The notes under the pieces: model-generated
Seen by the model: only the letters and a program-made list of their open reading frames with translations
Told to the model about the DNA's origin: nothing
Databases searched by the model: none
Translations under genes and position numbers: made by a program
Source of the DNA: Ashinkailepas kermadecensis
Taxonomy: Eukaryota > Arthropoda > Thecostraca > Neolepadidae
Length of the DNA: 64,000 bases
Direction: 5' to 3'
Assembly: GCA_034440615.1 (NCBI GenBank)
Contig: JAOTOM010003990.1
Location: forward strand, 62,001 to 126,000
In this document: positions 55,130-64,000 of the stretch, piece after piece
Numbering within the stretch: the stretch's first letter is position 1
How the letters are laid out: each line of letters begins with the position of its first letter

Positions 55130-56155
55130 GAGGCCCTGCCTGAGTGCACTTCTTTGGACCCGTTTCGTATTTCTTCGTCTACGGATGTGTCTTAGGGCTC
55201 CAATCCATTTTTGTTCGAGGCCCAACGCATTTTCGAAACCCCTGCTCGTTTTAGGGTTCGTTGCTTCTTTGTGCACCGATGATTTTTCTTAGTTGTCGGG
55301 GCGCTTTCAATGATCTCAATGTATTTATTTAGTGCCCGGTATTTTTGTTCGTTCTGGGACAATGTTGCTTATTGCGACCCCAGCCTCTTTTCAGGCCCTT
55401 GTGCGGTTGCATGTCCCCTGTGTGCCTTGAGAGCTTCTGGTGTTTTTTTGTGTGTTTTTTTAGAGTTCCCGCTATATTTATTTAGGGCTGCAACGCATGT
55501 TTTAGGGCCCTGTCGCTTTTTGCGAGACTGCGCTTTGGAGGGCCAGTTACATTTTCGGTCCCCGTTGTGCTCTCAGGGTCCCGCTGTGTTTATTTGGGGC
55601 TTCTGACGCACATTTGTGGGGCCCAGTACGATTTTGGGTCTTCGGTGCGGTATTTCTGGGTCTTAGCGCAACTTATCGCGCCCAGGCGCGTGGTTCCGGG
55701 GACCCAAAGCCAGCTATCTGGGCTCAACGCGATTTTTGCGGACCTCTTCTGAATTTTCTTTAAATTCCGAGTCTCGGCCTGATTTTTCGGGTTCCTGGCG
55801 TCATGTTTTTCCATCTCACCAAGATTTTCTTCGAGCTCCGGTATGTTTTCCGATGCCGTACGCGATTTGTCAAGGCATCTGATGATATGTTCGGTGCTCC
55901 AGAACCATTTTCCTGACCCGGACTTTTTTTGGGAATCCCTCCTTATTTTGGAGGGCTCCGGCTTTCTTTTTCGGATACCGATGCGACGTTAGGGGTCACA
56001 CGGTGCTTATGTGGAGCCCTAGACGTCAATTGTTGGCAGCCCCGACCTGAATTTTTTTTTTATGCCCAGACCAAATTTGTGGTACTACCGATGGGAATTG
56101 TGGGTCCGAGCGCGATATTTTGTGGGACCGGTTCGAGTTTGCGGGGCGCGTTGTC
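55130..56155 (+). repeat. Degenerate GC-rich interspersed repeat
   Basis: A long run of phrases such as GGGGCCCAGTACGATTTTGG and TTCCGGGGACCC about every 25-35 bases, with T-rich spacers. Confidence 0.6.
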
Positions 56156-56159
56156 CCAC

Positions 56160-56515
56160 GGATAATAAAAAAGAGATAAAAACCCCCCAAAGCCGCGACC
56201 CAAAGGGCCCTATTACCCCACCGGGGGGGGGGGGAAAAAAAAAAAAATAATATATTTTTTTTTTTTATTACCCCCCCCCCTCCTTGTAGAAAGTAAAAAG
56301 TTTTTTTTTTTTTTTATTTTTTCCTTTTTTAAGAAAAAAAAGAAAACTACTTTTTTTAAAAAATTTTTTTAGTTAAAAAAAAAAAAAAAAAAAAAAAAAT
56401 TTTTTTCTTTTTTTTTTTAAAAAAAAAAAAAAAAAAATTAGGTGTATTTTTTTTTTTTTTTTTTTTTGTTTTTTTTTTTTTTTTAATATTTTTTTTTTTT
56501 TTTAAAAAAGTTGTA
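56160..56515. other. Homopolymer-rich tract, probable assembly artefact
   Basis: Long alternating A, T, G and C homopolymers with almost no other words (for example a G run of about 12 followed by a long A run, then T, C, T and A blocks). This differs sharply from flanking DNA and from every other repeat in the window. It looks like unresolved low-quality long-read consensus or a mis-joined gap. Confidence 0.6.
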
Positions 56516-57240
56516 ATTCTCCATTGCATTGCCCAGTTATTTACTCTAAATCACGAGAAAATATGAATCAGTGGTATTTAGTCTGTTTGAGTTTTGCTTG
56601 GCTTGAGTATTGGTCAAAGGGGCGCCGTAAATGTACCAATTTTACCTGCATATGCAGCTCTGAAACTCAGGGTTTTGGCTGGAGGATGTCCGATTTGAGG
56701 CTGAGGAGCAGTCCGAAGGAGAAATTGTCTGGCAGAAATATTGCAATCTTTACCTAAGGTACATGGCTGAATATTTTGAAAGGTTGTAAGTGAAAGGATC
56801 GGTGCATCACCAGGCCTGGTGCCAAGGTCAAAGACTTGGTGCCAGTGGTGACACAGGCCACCAGTGAGCACCAGTATAGGGCAGTTGTAGTACAGGTAGG
56901 AGTAAATAACATAGGTGCGAGTGGGGAGCTAGGAGTGAGGAGCTGCTGCAGGACTGCAGGGCCCTTCTGGCCACCCTGAAGCATAGCAATTGTCTGATTC
57001 GGTTCTCATCGGGTTGCCGTGGCTACATATTTCAGAAGAATATAATATGATATAACTTCGAGTTTTTATGGAGATGGGTCAATAGCTTGTTTTTTAATTG
57101 AAATCATTCCCAATAATATTGCATTATGGGTGCCCAAAATTGAACATTTGCAAACCAGTACTCGCATGGCGTCGTTATTCCGATGGGTCGCGGCACCTAA
57201 TCTAGCTGCCTCACCCACTAGCAGCCCGCCGCCGACGACC
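56516..57240. other. No gene recognised
   Basis: Unique sequence inside the large element, with no supported feature. Confidence 0.4.
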
Positions 57241-58129
57241 ATAACCCTCGCACGGCCGATGCTCCGCGTAAACTTCGTCCGGTCGGGGAGGGGGGGATTG
57301 TTGCCTACCCTCCGGCCGGGGAGGTGGGTAGGTTACCTACCCTCCCCATATACATAACGGCAACAGATAGATTGGGTGATTCTAAGAAGCAATTGGTTCA
57401 GTCCTTTTTGATCCGAGGTCAACGTAGAGGTCATATCAGGTCAAACAAAAACAAATTGATAGCGCAGGCGGCACAAAGACTTCAAGAACTATAGTGCACA
57501 ATTATTATTATACTGCACGGCCAAAACGATTTGTAGATCAATTTAGTCCTTGACCTATAATGACCTGAGGTGACGGTTCAAAATTTGATAAACCGGAGAC
57601 AAAAGAAGCCAGTTTACCATATCACACATGTTATCGACACTGCATAGGTCACTGACCTAGGATGACCTGCACCTGACATTCGCCACACCAAATATGTATC
57701 CAACGCATGGTACTGACAATTTTATAGCTTTTGCGATAAATTTGTCATGTGATTTCAAAGGTCAAAGTCAATTTTCAGGTGAAGTCGGTCGGAGACCTAT
57801 GATGACCTTGTTAGGGTCATTATGGTAAGGTATGCTTCAATGTGTGAAATGGTTATTGAGAACGATATGCAATCTGTTGATCGATCGTGTATCTATATTG
57901 TCACAATATGTGAGATTTTCCGCAGTTTGGTCCGACATGCTGCCACTAAAAGTGTTGTAGGTCATTGACCTGACATGATCTTGACCTGATAATTTTGGAG
58001 GATGTGTCAAATTGATGTAGCTTAAGGTACTGCAAATATCAGAGCTCTAGTGCAAACCGTTTTTTGGGTGTGGTACGAAACGTCATGGGGGTAGGTATTT
58101 ACCCACCCACCTGGGCGTGCGAGGGTTAA
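57241..58129. mobile_element. TTAA-target element family 2 (piggyBac-like ends)
   Basis: The left end ATAA-CCCTCGCACG and right end CGTGCGAGGG-TTAA form an inverted repeat beginning CCCT, as in piggyBac. The left target copy has one change from TTAA. It is about 0.89 kb with no transposase. Subterminal palindromes include GGGTAGGTTACCTACCC (about 57326-57342). The interior has thirteen AGGTCA/TGACCT half-sites, so it resembles family 1 in size, target and motif content while its ends differ. Confidence 0.75.
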
Positions 58130-59212
58130 CATAGGAGGCGTGGCAGCTGCAATGGGGTCATGCAGGGGCCCCTGACAGTTCATCAGAGGGCTCCAATGGC
58201 TGTTCCGGGGCCCCTCGGCCCAATCAATGTTCATCATGTGCTCCTATGCCTGCTCAGGGTCCCTCGTTTGGCAAAGAATATACCTCAGGGGAAATGTGAC
58301 GCCAGGGCCAATCAGCCAATCGGTCTTTGGCCAATCAGCAGCATTTTTTGGGGGGGCATCGGAATGGAATTGGCCTGCCCCAGACGAGTCCCAGGCATAT
58401 ACGGTTGGAATGGGAGGAGGGCAGTCTCTCCCTCGTTTTCATCCGGCTCTCATGACACTCCGCTTCCTCAGTTAGTCGGCACAGGTTAGTTGGTGACGAG
58501 CTTCATGGTTCTATACGGCGGCCGAAGGGATGGCGGCTACTGGGATGCGTCCCGGCTGGCGCCTAAGGCATAGTTTTTTTTTTAAACGACGCGTGGTAGA
58601 TGGCCGATTCAGCTATATTTCCATCCGTAAGCTTTTCGATGGGGGTGTCCTTCGCACCACCTATCAGGATTACTTCTGCGATCGTCCGATAGATGTCGCT
58701 AGTTTCGGTCGGTGGTCGCAAACATCAAAGTGCCGCCCAAGAGTTTCGATCCGTTTACTATTATCCGTGGTTGTACTTAGCTGTGGCCCCAACGCGATCT
58801 TGGCGGTTCCTGTTGCAGATTTTCGGGCCTGGCGGAGATAATTTTCTGGGGCCCGCCGTATTTACTTGGAGCCCCTACGCGAATTCTGGTGGACCGACGC
58901 GAATTTTTGTGGCCCCAGCGCGACTTTTGAAAGCCTCGGCTCGATTCTTGGGAGCATATCCCTCTTAGGAGGGAGGGGGCTTTTGCCCCTTTGATACGCC
59001 ACTGCGGCCACCGAAGGAGTTTTTTTTTCAGCCGATGGCACCTTTCGGAGTATGAAAGCCCTCCGGGTAAATTTTGCCGGAACTGTTCTTAATTTTTCGG
59101 TGCTGGGGTCCATTCGATCGAATCTCGATGTGAACTTTTGGACATCGAGTTCTATTTTTTTTAAAGGTCTTGATGTGATATATTTGATGTGATAGCCTGC
59201 TTGACAATCATG
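58130..59212. repeat. Unique stretch, then degenerate GC-rich repeats
   Basis: 58130-58775 shows no gene. It has a G run at 58350-58356 and GC-rich frames without domains. 58776-58965 holds CCCCAGCGCGACTTTTGAAA-type phrases. 58966-59212 repeats the lead-in block found at 40870-41035. Confidence 0.5.
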
Positions 59213-60029
59213 TAGGCCTCCTTTGCAATCCAAGGGGCCTCCTTGATAATCCTGTGGGCCTCCTTTGCAATCCTGGGGGCCTCCTTTGTAATCCTGTGGT
59301 CCTCCTTTGCAATCCTGGAGGCCCCCTTGATAATCCTGTGGGCCTCCTTTGCAATCCTGGGGGCCTCCTTTGTAATCCTGTGGGCCTTTGCAATCCTGGG
59401 GGCCTCCTTCGCAATCCTGGGGGCCTCCTTTGCTAACCTTGGGGCCTCCTTTGCAATCCTGGGGCCTCCTTTGCAATCCTGGGGGCCTCCATCGCAATCC
59501 TGGGGGCCTCCTTTGCAATCATGGGGCCTCCTTTGCAATCCTGGGGGCCTCCTTCCCTAGCCTGGACGCATCCTTCGCAATCCTGGGGGTCTACTTTGCA
59601 ATCATGGGGCCTCCTTTGCAATCATGGGGGCCTCCTTTGCAATCCTGAGGGCCTCCTTTGCAATCCTGGAGACCTTTGCAATCCTGGGGGCCTCCTTTGC
59701 AATCCTGGGGGCCTCCTTTCTAATCCTGGATGCCTCCTTTGCAATCCTGGGGGCTCCTTTGCAATCCTGGGGGCCTCCTTTGCAATCCTGGGGGCCTCCT
59801 TTGCAATCCTGGGGTCCTCCTTTGCAATCCTGGGGCCTCCTTTGCAATCATGGGGGCCTCCTTCGTAATCACGGGGGCCTCCTTTGCAATCCTGGGGGCC
59901 TCCTTTGCAATCCTGGAGGCCTCATTTGCAATCCTGGGGGTCTCCTTTACAATCCTGGGGGCCTCCTTTGTAATCACGGGGGCCTCCTTTGCAATCCTGG
60001 GGGCCTCCTTTGCATTCCTGGGGGCCTCC
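59213..60029 (+). repeat. 21-bp minisatellite
   Basis: About 39 units of GGCCTCCTTTGCAATCCTGG plus G. Because 21 is divisible by three, nearly all frames stay open as heptapeptide repeats (ASFAILG, GLLCNPG, KEAPRIA on the minus strand and others), with several frame shifts from 18-20 bp units. I treat it as non-coding. It lies near the right end of the large hAT-like element. GGCCTCC words also occur just inside the left end (about 53480-53525). Confidence 0.95.
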
Positions 60030-60254
60030 GTGCCAATTATTGGCACTCTCTTGATTTCTGAGGCCTGCTATCTTCTCCTAGGTGACTCCTTCTTCGAATT
60101 AGGGGCCTCCTCTCACGTCTTGGAGGCCTCCTCTCATGTCTCGTCGGCCTCCTTGCTCACTTTTTTCCCTGTGCATTTCCGGATAGGGGCCTCCTCAAAT
60201 TTCAGGGGGGGCGGCGGCGCCCCCCCCCCCCTGCCCCCGGTGGCGACGCCCTTG

Positions 60255-61290
60255 CATGAGGCAAGTTTTGCACACATTTTACCTCCATGAAGCAAACAAT
60301 AGGGTAAGGACGGGTTAGGTTAAGCTTTTCTGTTATGTTAAAAACACTCCTTTTTAACCCTTTTCAACAAAAGTCTTTCTTCAAAAACAGATTGATCTAG
60401 GGTAGGCTATGTTAGGTTTTTTAATTTGGAAAATGTTTGAGAAAAATTGAAAATGTTATTTTTGCAAGGAATGTATTTTCTTACATGGAAGGTTAGGCTA
60501 GGCTAGGTTAGGTTATGTTATGTTGCATTTTTTCTTTCTTTTGCACATTATTTGTATGCTATATTACCCAACTCCAAGCCCATTTGTTGGTGTTATTTTG
60601 CCTACTAACTGAAAAGTATGCATATGCATATGAAATGAGTGGTCACATCATTGTGACCACATTCATAGAGATTGCATTGGAAAAAGAAATTCCAAGAATT
60701 CAAAAATTACCTTAAGGTGCAGATTTCCCTAATATTGCCCTGAAGTGTCATGTCCTTCTGAAAGTTAAAAATACATCTAGTGTAAAATTTTGGGTATTAT
60801 TGTGCTTTTAGGTATTCACAGGACATGTTTTACACACATCTTACTGCCATGAAGCAAATAATGTTGTTAGGTTTGGTTACATGAGGTTAGTTTAGGTGTT
60901 TTTATTGAAAACAATTTTCCTTTTTTATTAAAAAAAATTGTTGATTTTTTCTTCAAAAGCAGGTTAGGCTAGGTTAGGTTAGGTTTTTCATTTGATGAAT
61001 CTTGAGAAATAAGTATGAAATCTTTCTATTTTTTAAATCTTGTTTTTTTTCTCATGGTAGCTTAGTTAGGTTATGCTATTTCTTTTGCTTTTGAACGTTA
61101 TTTGTATGCTATATTACCCAATTGAAGGCCACCTTTTTAGTGTTCTTCTACCTGCCAACTGAAAAGTAAGCATTTGCAGAGGAAATGAGCAGTCACATCA
61201 TGTTAACCATGTTCATAAACCATTGGAGAAGGAAGGTCCAATAATTCAAAAATTAGCTTAAATCATAAATTTACCACCTTTTGTGGGGAC
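60255..61290. repeat. TTAGG-rich repeat block, right part
   Basis: Continues the modules interrupted at 53432: CACACATTTTACCTCCATGA, GGTTAGGCTAGGCTAGGTTA and TGCTATATTACCCAACT, with a second round from about 60800. No coding sequence. Confidence 0.65.
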
Positions 61291-61329
61291 AAAATTAACT
61301 TGTACTTTTTGTATTTCATTAAATTAGAA

Positions 61330-61526
61330 ATCCTATATATCCTATGATCCTATGAATCCTATGTAATCCTATATTTATCCTAATCCTAATACATATATCC
61401 TATGTATCCTATATATCCTATGTATCCTAATCCTAATACAAATGTAATCCTATATGTATCCTATATGTAATCCTATATGTAATCCTATATATCCTATGAT
61501 CCTATGATCCTATGAAAGATATCCTA
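61330..61526 (+). repeat. TATCC-type degenerate microsatellite
   Basis: Repeats of ATCCTAT, AATCCTAT and GTATCCTAT in irregular order. Confidence 0.85.
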
Positions 61527-61847
61527 TGATAACACCTTTGCTTTACAGAGGAAAAGCATGTGATTACTGATTAGTATGTCTTGTATGCAGTCTAAAATAC
61601 AAATTACTGAAGCTCCTAAGATGGCAAGTGGAGAAGGTTTAGATAAAGATACCTATATGGAAGAACATTGGAATGTAGAGCTGGTGCTGATTTGGTCTGC
61701 TTACTTTGCCTTCCTTTGCCATCCACCTTGCCATGCCAGAATTTGCTGTGCCATTTCCAATTATTTGTAAAAGAAAAAAAGCAGCAACTCTAATATGCAC
61801 ACAGACTACAGCACAATGATGGTACTTTTATTCGTATAGGTATCATC

Positions 61848-62330
61848 CAGATACTTTAAATGGGATATATATAGGATAGATGGTATTTTTCCACTCTGGC
61901 CAGGATATGGGTCTTCAGCATCCAAATCCAGTGTGAAAACAATACATGCATACTATGCTGAATTTCAAATAAAATAATTGTACCAGAATTTTGGTGCACT
62001 GTACAATCATGCCAGGACATGCACAGATGTGTAGAGTTTGGCTTGAAAAATATGCTTTGTTCAGGCATATTTTGTGCCCAAGTTACTTATCCAGATATCT
62101 TGAATAGCATATATCTAGAATAGATGGTATTTTTCCACTCTGGCCAGGATATGGCTAGGATATGGGACTCCAGCATACCAATCCAGTGTGAAAAGAATAC
62201 ATGCATGTTATACTGGACTTCAAACTGAAATAATTGTGCCAGAATTATGGTGCACTGTATAATCATGGCACAAGTACAGATGTGTTGAGTTATGCTTGAA
62301 AGTAATGCTTGGTTGAAGCATAATTTTTGC
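61848..62330 (+). repeat. Two-unit tandem duplication (about 235 bp)
   Basis: Units about 61848-62085 and 62090-62330 share ATAGATGGTATTTTTCCACT, CTGGCCAGGATATGG, AATCCAGTGTGAAAA, TGGTGCACTGTA and CAGATGTGT in order. Confidence 0.8.
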
Positions 62331-62802
62331 TAAGTATCCCCGGATATGTACCATTATTTCATTTTTTCTCGAACTCTGTTAGATATGTCTAGATTAATAT
62401 GCATTCTCAATTTGCTTCAACATGGGCAACAACTTAATACCAGTAAAGTTTGGTTAAATGCATTTCCCTTCAATAAAGCTGTCATGAGCTGTAGCATATC
62501 TGTACATGTGATGTAAGTTTGGTGCTGTGTGTCAAAATTCTGATGGAATTCTTCAGTTTCAAAGCAAGGAGGGTTGGACATGGTTCAATTTGTTATTTAA
62601 TGTTGCATTTCGAGAGCAAAATGTTTAACATTCCATTCCAAAATTGAAATTTTTTCTTTCTGAACCATTAATCCCTTTCTGTATTTTCCAGTTGGCTTGG
62701 GCATGTCAATCAAACAGGAAGAAGTTTGCAGTCATTTGCAAACATCTCAAATCTTTTGGTGAGAAGGTCCCATATATTATAATCCCATATATTCCAGATA
62801 AT
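62331..62802. other. No gene recognised
   Basis: Unique sequence. A frame running into the SINE (from 62644) is short and unrecognised. Confidence 0.4.
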
Positions 62803-62995
62803 TCCCCATGGAGGTTGTTGTTGGTTGGTTCTTGGTTTTACGACACGTCGGCCGTTGAGTCATGTAGCGTCGCCAATCTCTCACGCCGATTGGTCGCGGG
62901 CGAACAGTAGCGACAGGTGAGACTCGAACCCACAACCTTTTGATTGTGTAGACGAGCATCTTACCCCTAGACCACTCGTCCCCTCCCCATGGAGG
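62803..62995 (-). mobile_element. tRNA-headed SINE, copy 2, with target duplication
   Basis: The SINE (62815-62983, 169 bp) is flanked by a perfect 12-bp duplication TCCCCATGGAGG (62803-62814 and 62984-62995). On the minus strand the head has a perfect A-box TGGTCTAGGGG and B-box GGTTCGAGTCT, then the body with ACCAATCGGCGTGAGAG (62859-62898) and a CGTAAAACCAAGAACC/CAAC-rich tail. The head differs from the SINE at 14800-14974 while the body is shared. Perfect duplications indicate a young insertion. Confidence 0.88.
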
Positions 62996-63697
62996 ATAAT
63001 TTTCTGGATGAAAAACATCCAGTACAGGAACATTCTTTCAACCCTGGTTGGACAGAGTACATGTCGGCAGTCAGCAGGCTGGATTTGTGCTTTGCAATCC
63101 TGGATGTGGAGAGGAAATTTTTGGGTGTAATTGAATATGGAGAAGATATTTTTATTCCAGCTTATGGCATCATAATCTCGGCTTGTACATTCCAGTAAAT
63201 CTTTAGCACATCACAGAGCAGTTCATTGTCAAGAACCATTATTGACCTACAAGTGAGACAAATGAAGAAGATTTCCTCAAGAGGATGATGCTTTGGATGC
63301 ACCAAATCCAGGATTAGCCAATTTTTCCAACCCCGGCAGTCACTGATCTGGTTGTATATGTACCCCCACCCTTTCTGATTACTATCGATCGCATATTCTC
63401 CTATGCTCAACTGAGTGGGGTGATGCCAGGGTATGCTTGGTGCCAGGCTATGCACCCTGGTGATGCCAGGGTGCAATATTTGGTTTGTGGGTGCAGTATA
63501 TTGATATATTATGGCCAGCCAAACATTGTAATTCAAATTAGCATTATTCGCGTTGATCTCAGTTAACCCAACTATCGCCTATTATTATATTCCCTGCATG
63601 CATTGCGTTTTGTGTGAACCCATTTCTCTTTTATCAAGGTAAGCGGGATATCGGCCTTTACGTCGGTCCTGGCTCCGCACTGCAAGAACCGAACTAA
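62996..63697. other. No gene recognised
   Basis: A 69-codon frame at 62989-63198 crosses the SINE border and is not recognised. A donor-like CAAG|GTAAGC occurs at about 63638-63647. Otherwise unassigned. Confidence 0.35.
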
Positions 63698-64000
63698 GAG
63701 CATGGATTCGCGCGGCTGCTTCAAGGACAGCAACAAGAAGTTGTCGTACAAGATGGACAACATCCGCATAGTCCTGCGGACCTGCGCGCCATCAAGGCTT
63801 CGCCGACCGAGAGTGTCGTCGGCGCTGTACTGGCGGCTGCGTCTCGCCTGCATATTAGCGGGTTGATTTCCAACACCGTGCCACCAGAGTCCGTCCGCGC
63901 CGCTTACCACGTCCTGAAGAAACTGCCGTGCTCGCAGTGCAAGTCTCGGCACTGGTGGTACATCTGTGGCTTATCTACATCTGTTTGGCACACATCGCGT
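63698..64000 (+). CDS. Open GC-rich fragment at window edge, unknown
   Basis: The frame is open from the codon after TAA 63695-63697 to the last base. It reads, in part, DLRAIKASPTESVVGAVLAA and VRAAYHVLKKLPCSQCKSRH, including a CSQC pair that could bind zinc. Composition changes abruptly from AT-rich to GC-rich here, as at the FAHD2-like gene. However, a minus-strand frame (63572-63952) is also open and partly protein-like, so the strand is uncertain. There is no start codon near the left border, so it would have to be an internal exon. Family not recognised. Confidence 0.3.

Larger units (their letters stand above)
53433..60254. mobile_element. Very large hAT-like non-autonomous element (6.8 kb)
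   Basis: The left end CAGTGGCGTCGCCAC and the inverse of the right end CAAGGGCGTCGCCAC form a 15-bp inverted repeat with two mismatches. Perfect 8-bp direct repeats CATGAGGC flank it (53425-53432 and 60255-60262). Joining the flanks restores the module seen elsewhere in the TTAGG-rich repeats (TTAAGGTA... to CAAGTTTT). No transposase is present. The interior holds degenerate GC-rich repeats, a nested TTAA element, a 21-bp minisatellite and a low-quality tract. Matching ends could in principle belong to two separate insertions with a later deletion, but the exact 8-bp repeat argues for one. Confidence 0.7.

Noticed and set aside
59161..60290. Heptapeptide repeat proteins on both strands
   Set aside because: Open only because the unit is 21 bp. 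Several strands and frames are open at once, with no start context or domain.

Overview
The window is eukaryotic, repeat-dense DNA from an invertebrate animal. An arthropod is the likeliest source: there are many short runs of TTAGG-type sequence in both orientations (43.1-48.3 kb and 60.2-61.3 kb), a CR1-like LINE with an esterase-type ORF1, a Ty3/gypsy element of the Mag/K02A2.6-like kind, and splice-donor-like sites. The species cannot be named from the sequence. There are no operons, CRISPR arrays or bacterial genes.

Conventional genes are few. The only confident host gene is an intronless fumarylacetoacetate-hydrolase-domain gene (FAHD2-like, 3105-3959). Weak candidates are a possible first coding exon (7771-7838), a possible frame-broken exon (15004-15211), a GC-rich reading frame with a mitochondrial-type C-terminus (30668-31270), a short unknown reading frame (28091-28357), and a GC-rich open fragment running off the right edge (63698-64000).

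Most of the window is mobile DNA with readable insertion history. From 18.1 to 27.5 kb lies a minus-strand CR1-like LINE, 5'-truncated and decayed. It is split by a TTAA-target DNA element (20250-21179) and by a complete Ty3/gypsy retrotransposon (21254-26497) with two identical 144-bp LTRs, a CCCTC target duplication, and a primer-binding site that matches its own LTR rather than an obvious tRNA. Three more copies of the same TTAA element lie at 28511, 46254 and 50064, and a second TTAA family at 57241-58129. All five carry many AGGTCA (nuclear-receptor half-site) motifs. A 544-bp hAT-like element (6052-6595) has a perfect 8-bp target duplication. A 6.8-kb interval (53433-60254) is also bounded by hAT-like inverted ends and a perfect 8-bp duplication, and so appears to be one very large non-autonomous element. 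Two tRNA-headed SINEs (14800-14974, 62815-62983) share a body but have different tRNA-like heads.

Tandem arrays make up much of the rest: 31 bp (15.2 kb), 32 bp with a hairpin in each unit (32.1-32.7 kb), 44/45 bp with an E-box palindrome in each unit (32.9-33.4 kb), 30 bp (34.3 kb), 56 bp (35.2-35.9 kb), 21 bp (59.2-60.0 kb), and AT and TATCC microsatellites. A degenerate GC-rich family (phrases like GGGGCCCCAGCGCGATTTT) recurs at eight places. A roughly 3.3-kb block is duplicated in tandem (41.9-45.2 and 45.5-48.6 kb). The homopolymer mess at 56160-56515 looks like poor assembly rather than real sequence.
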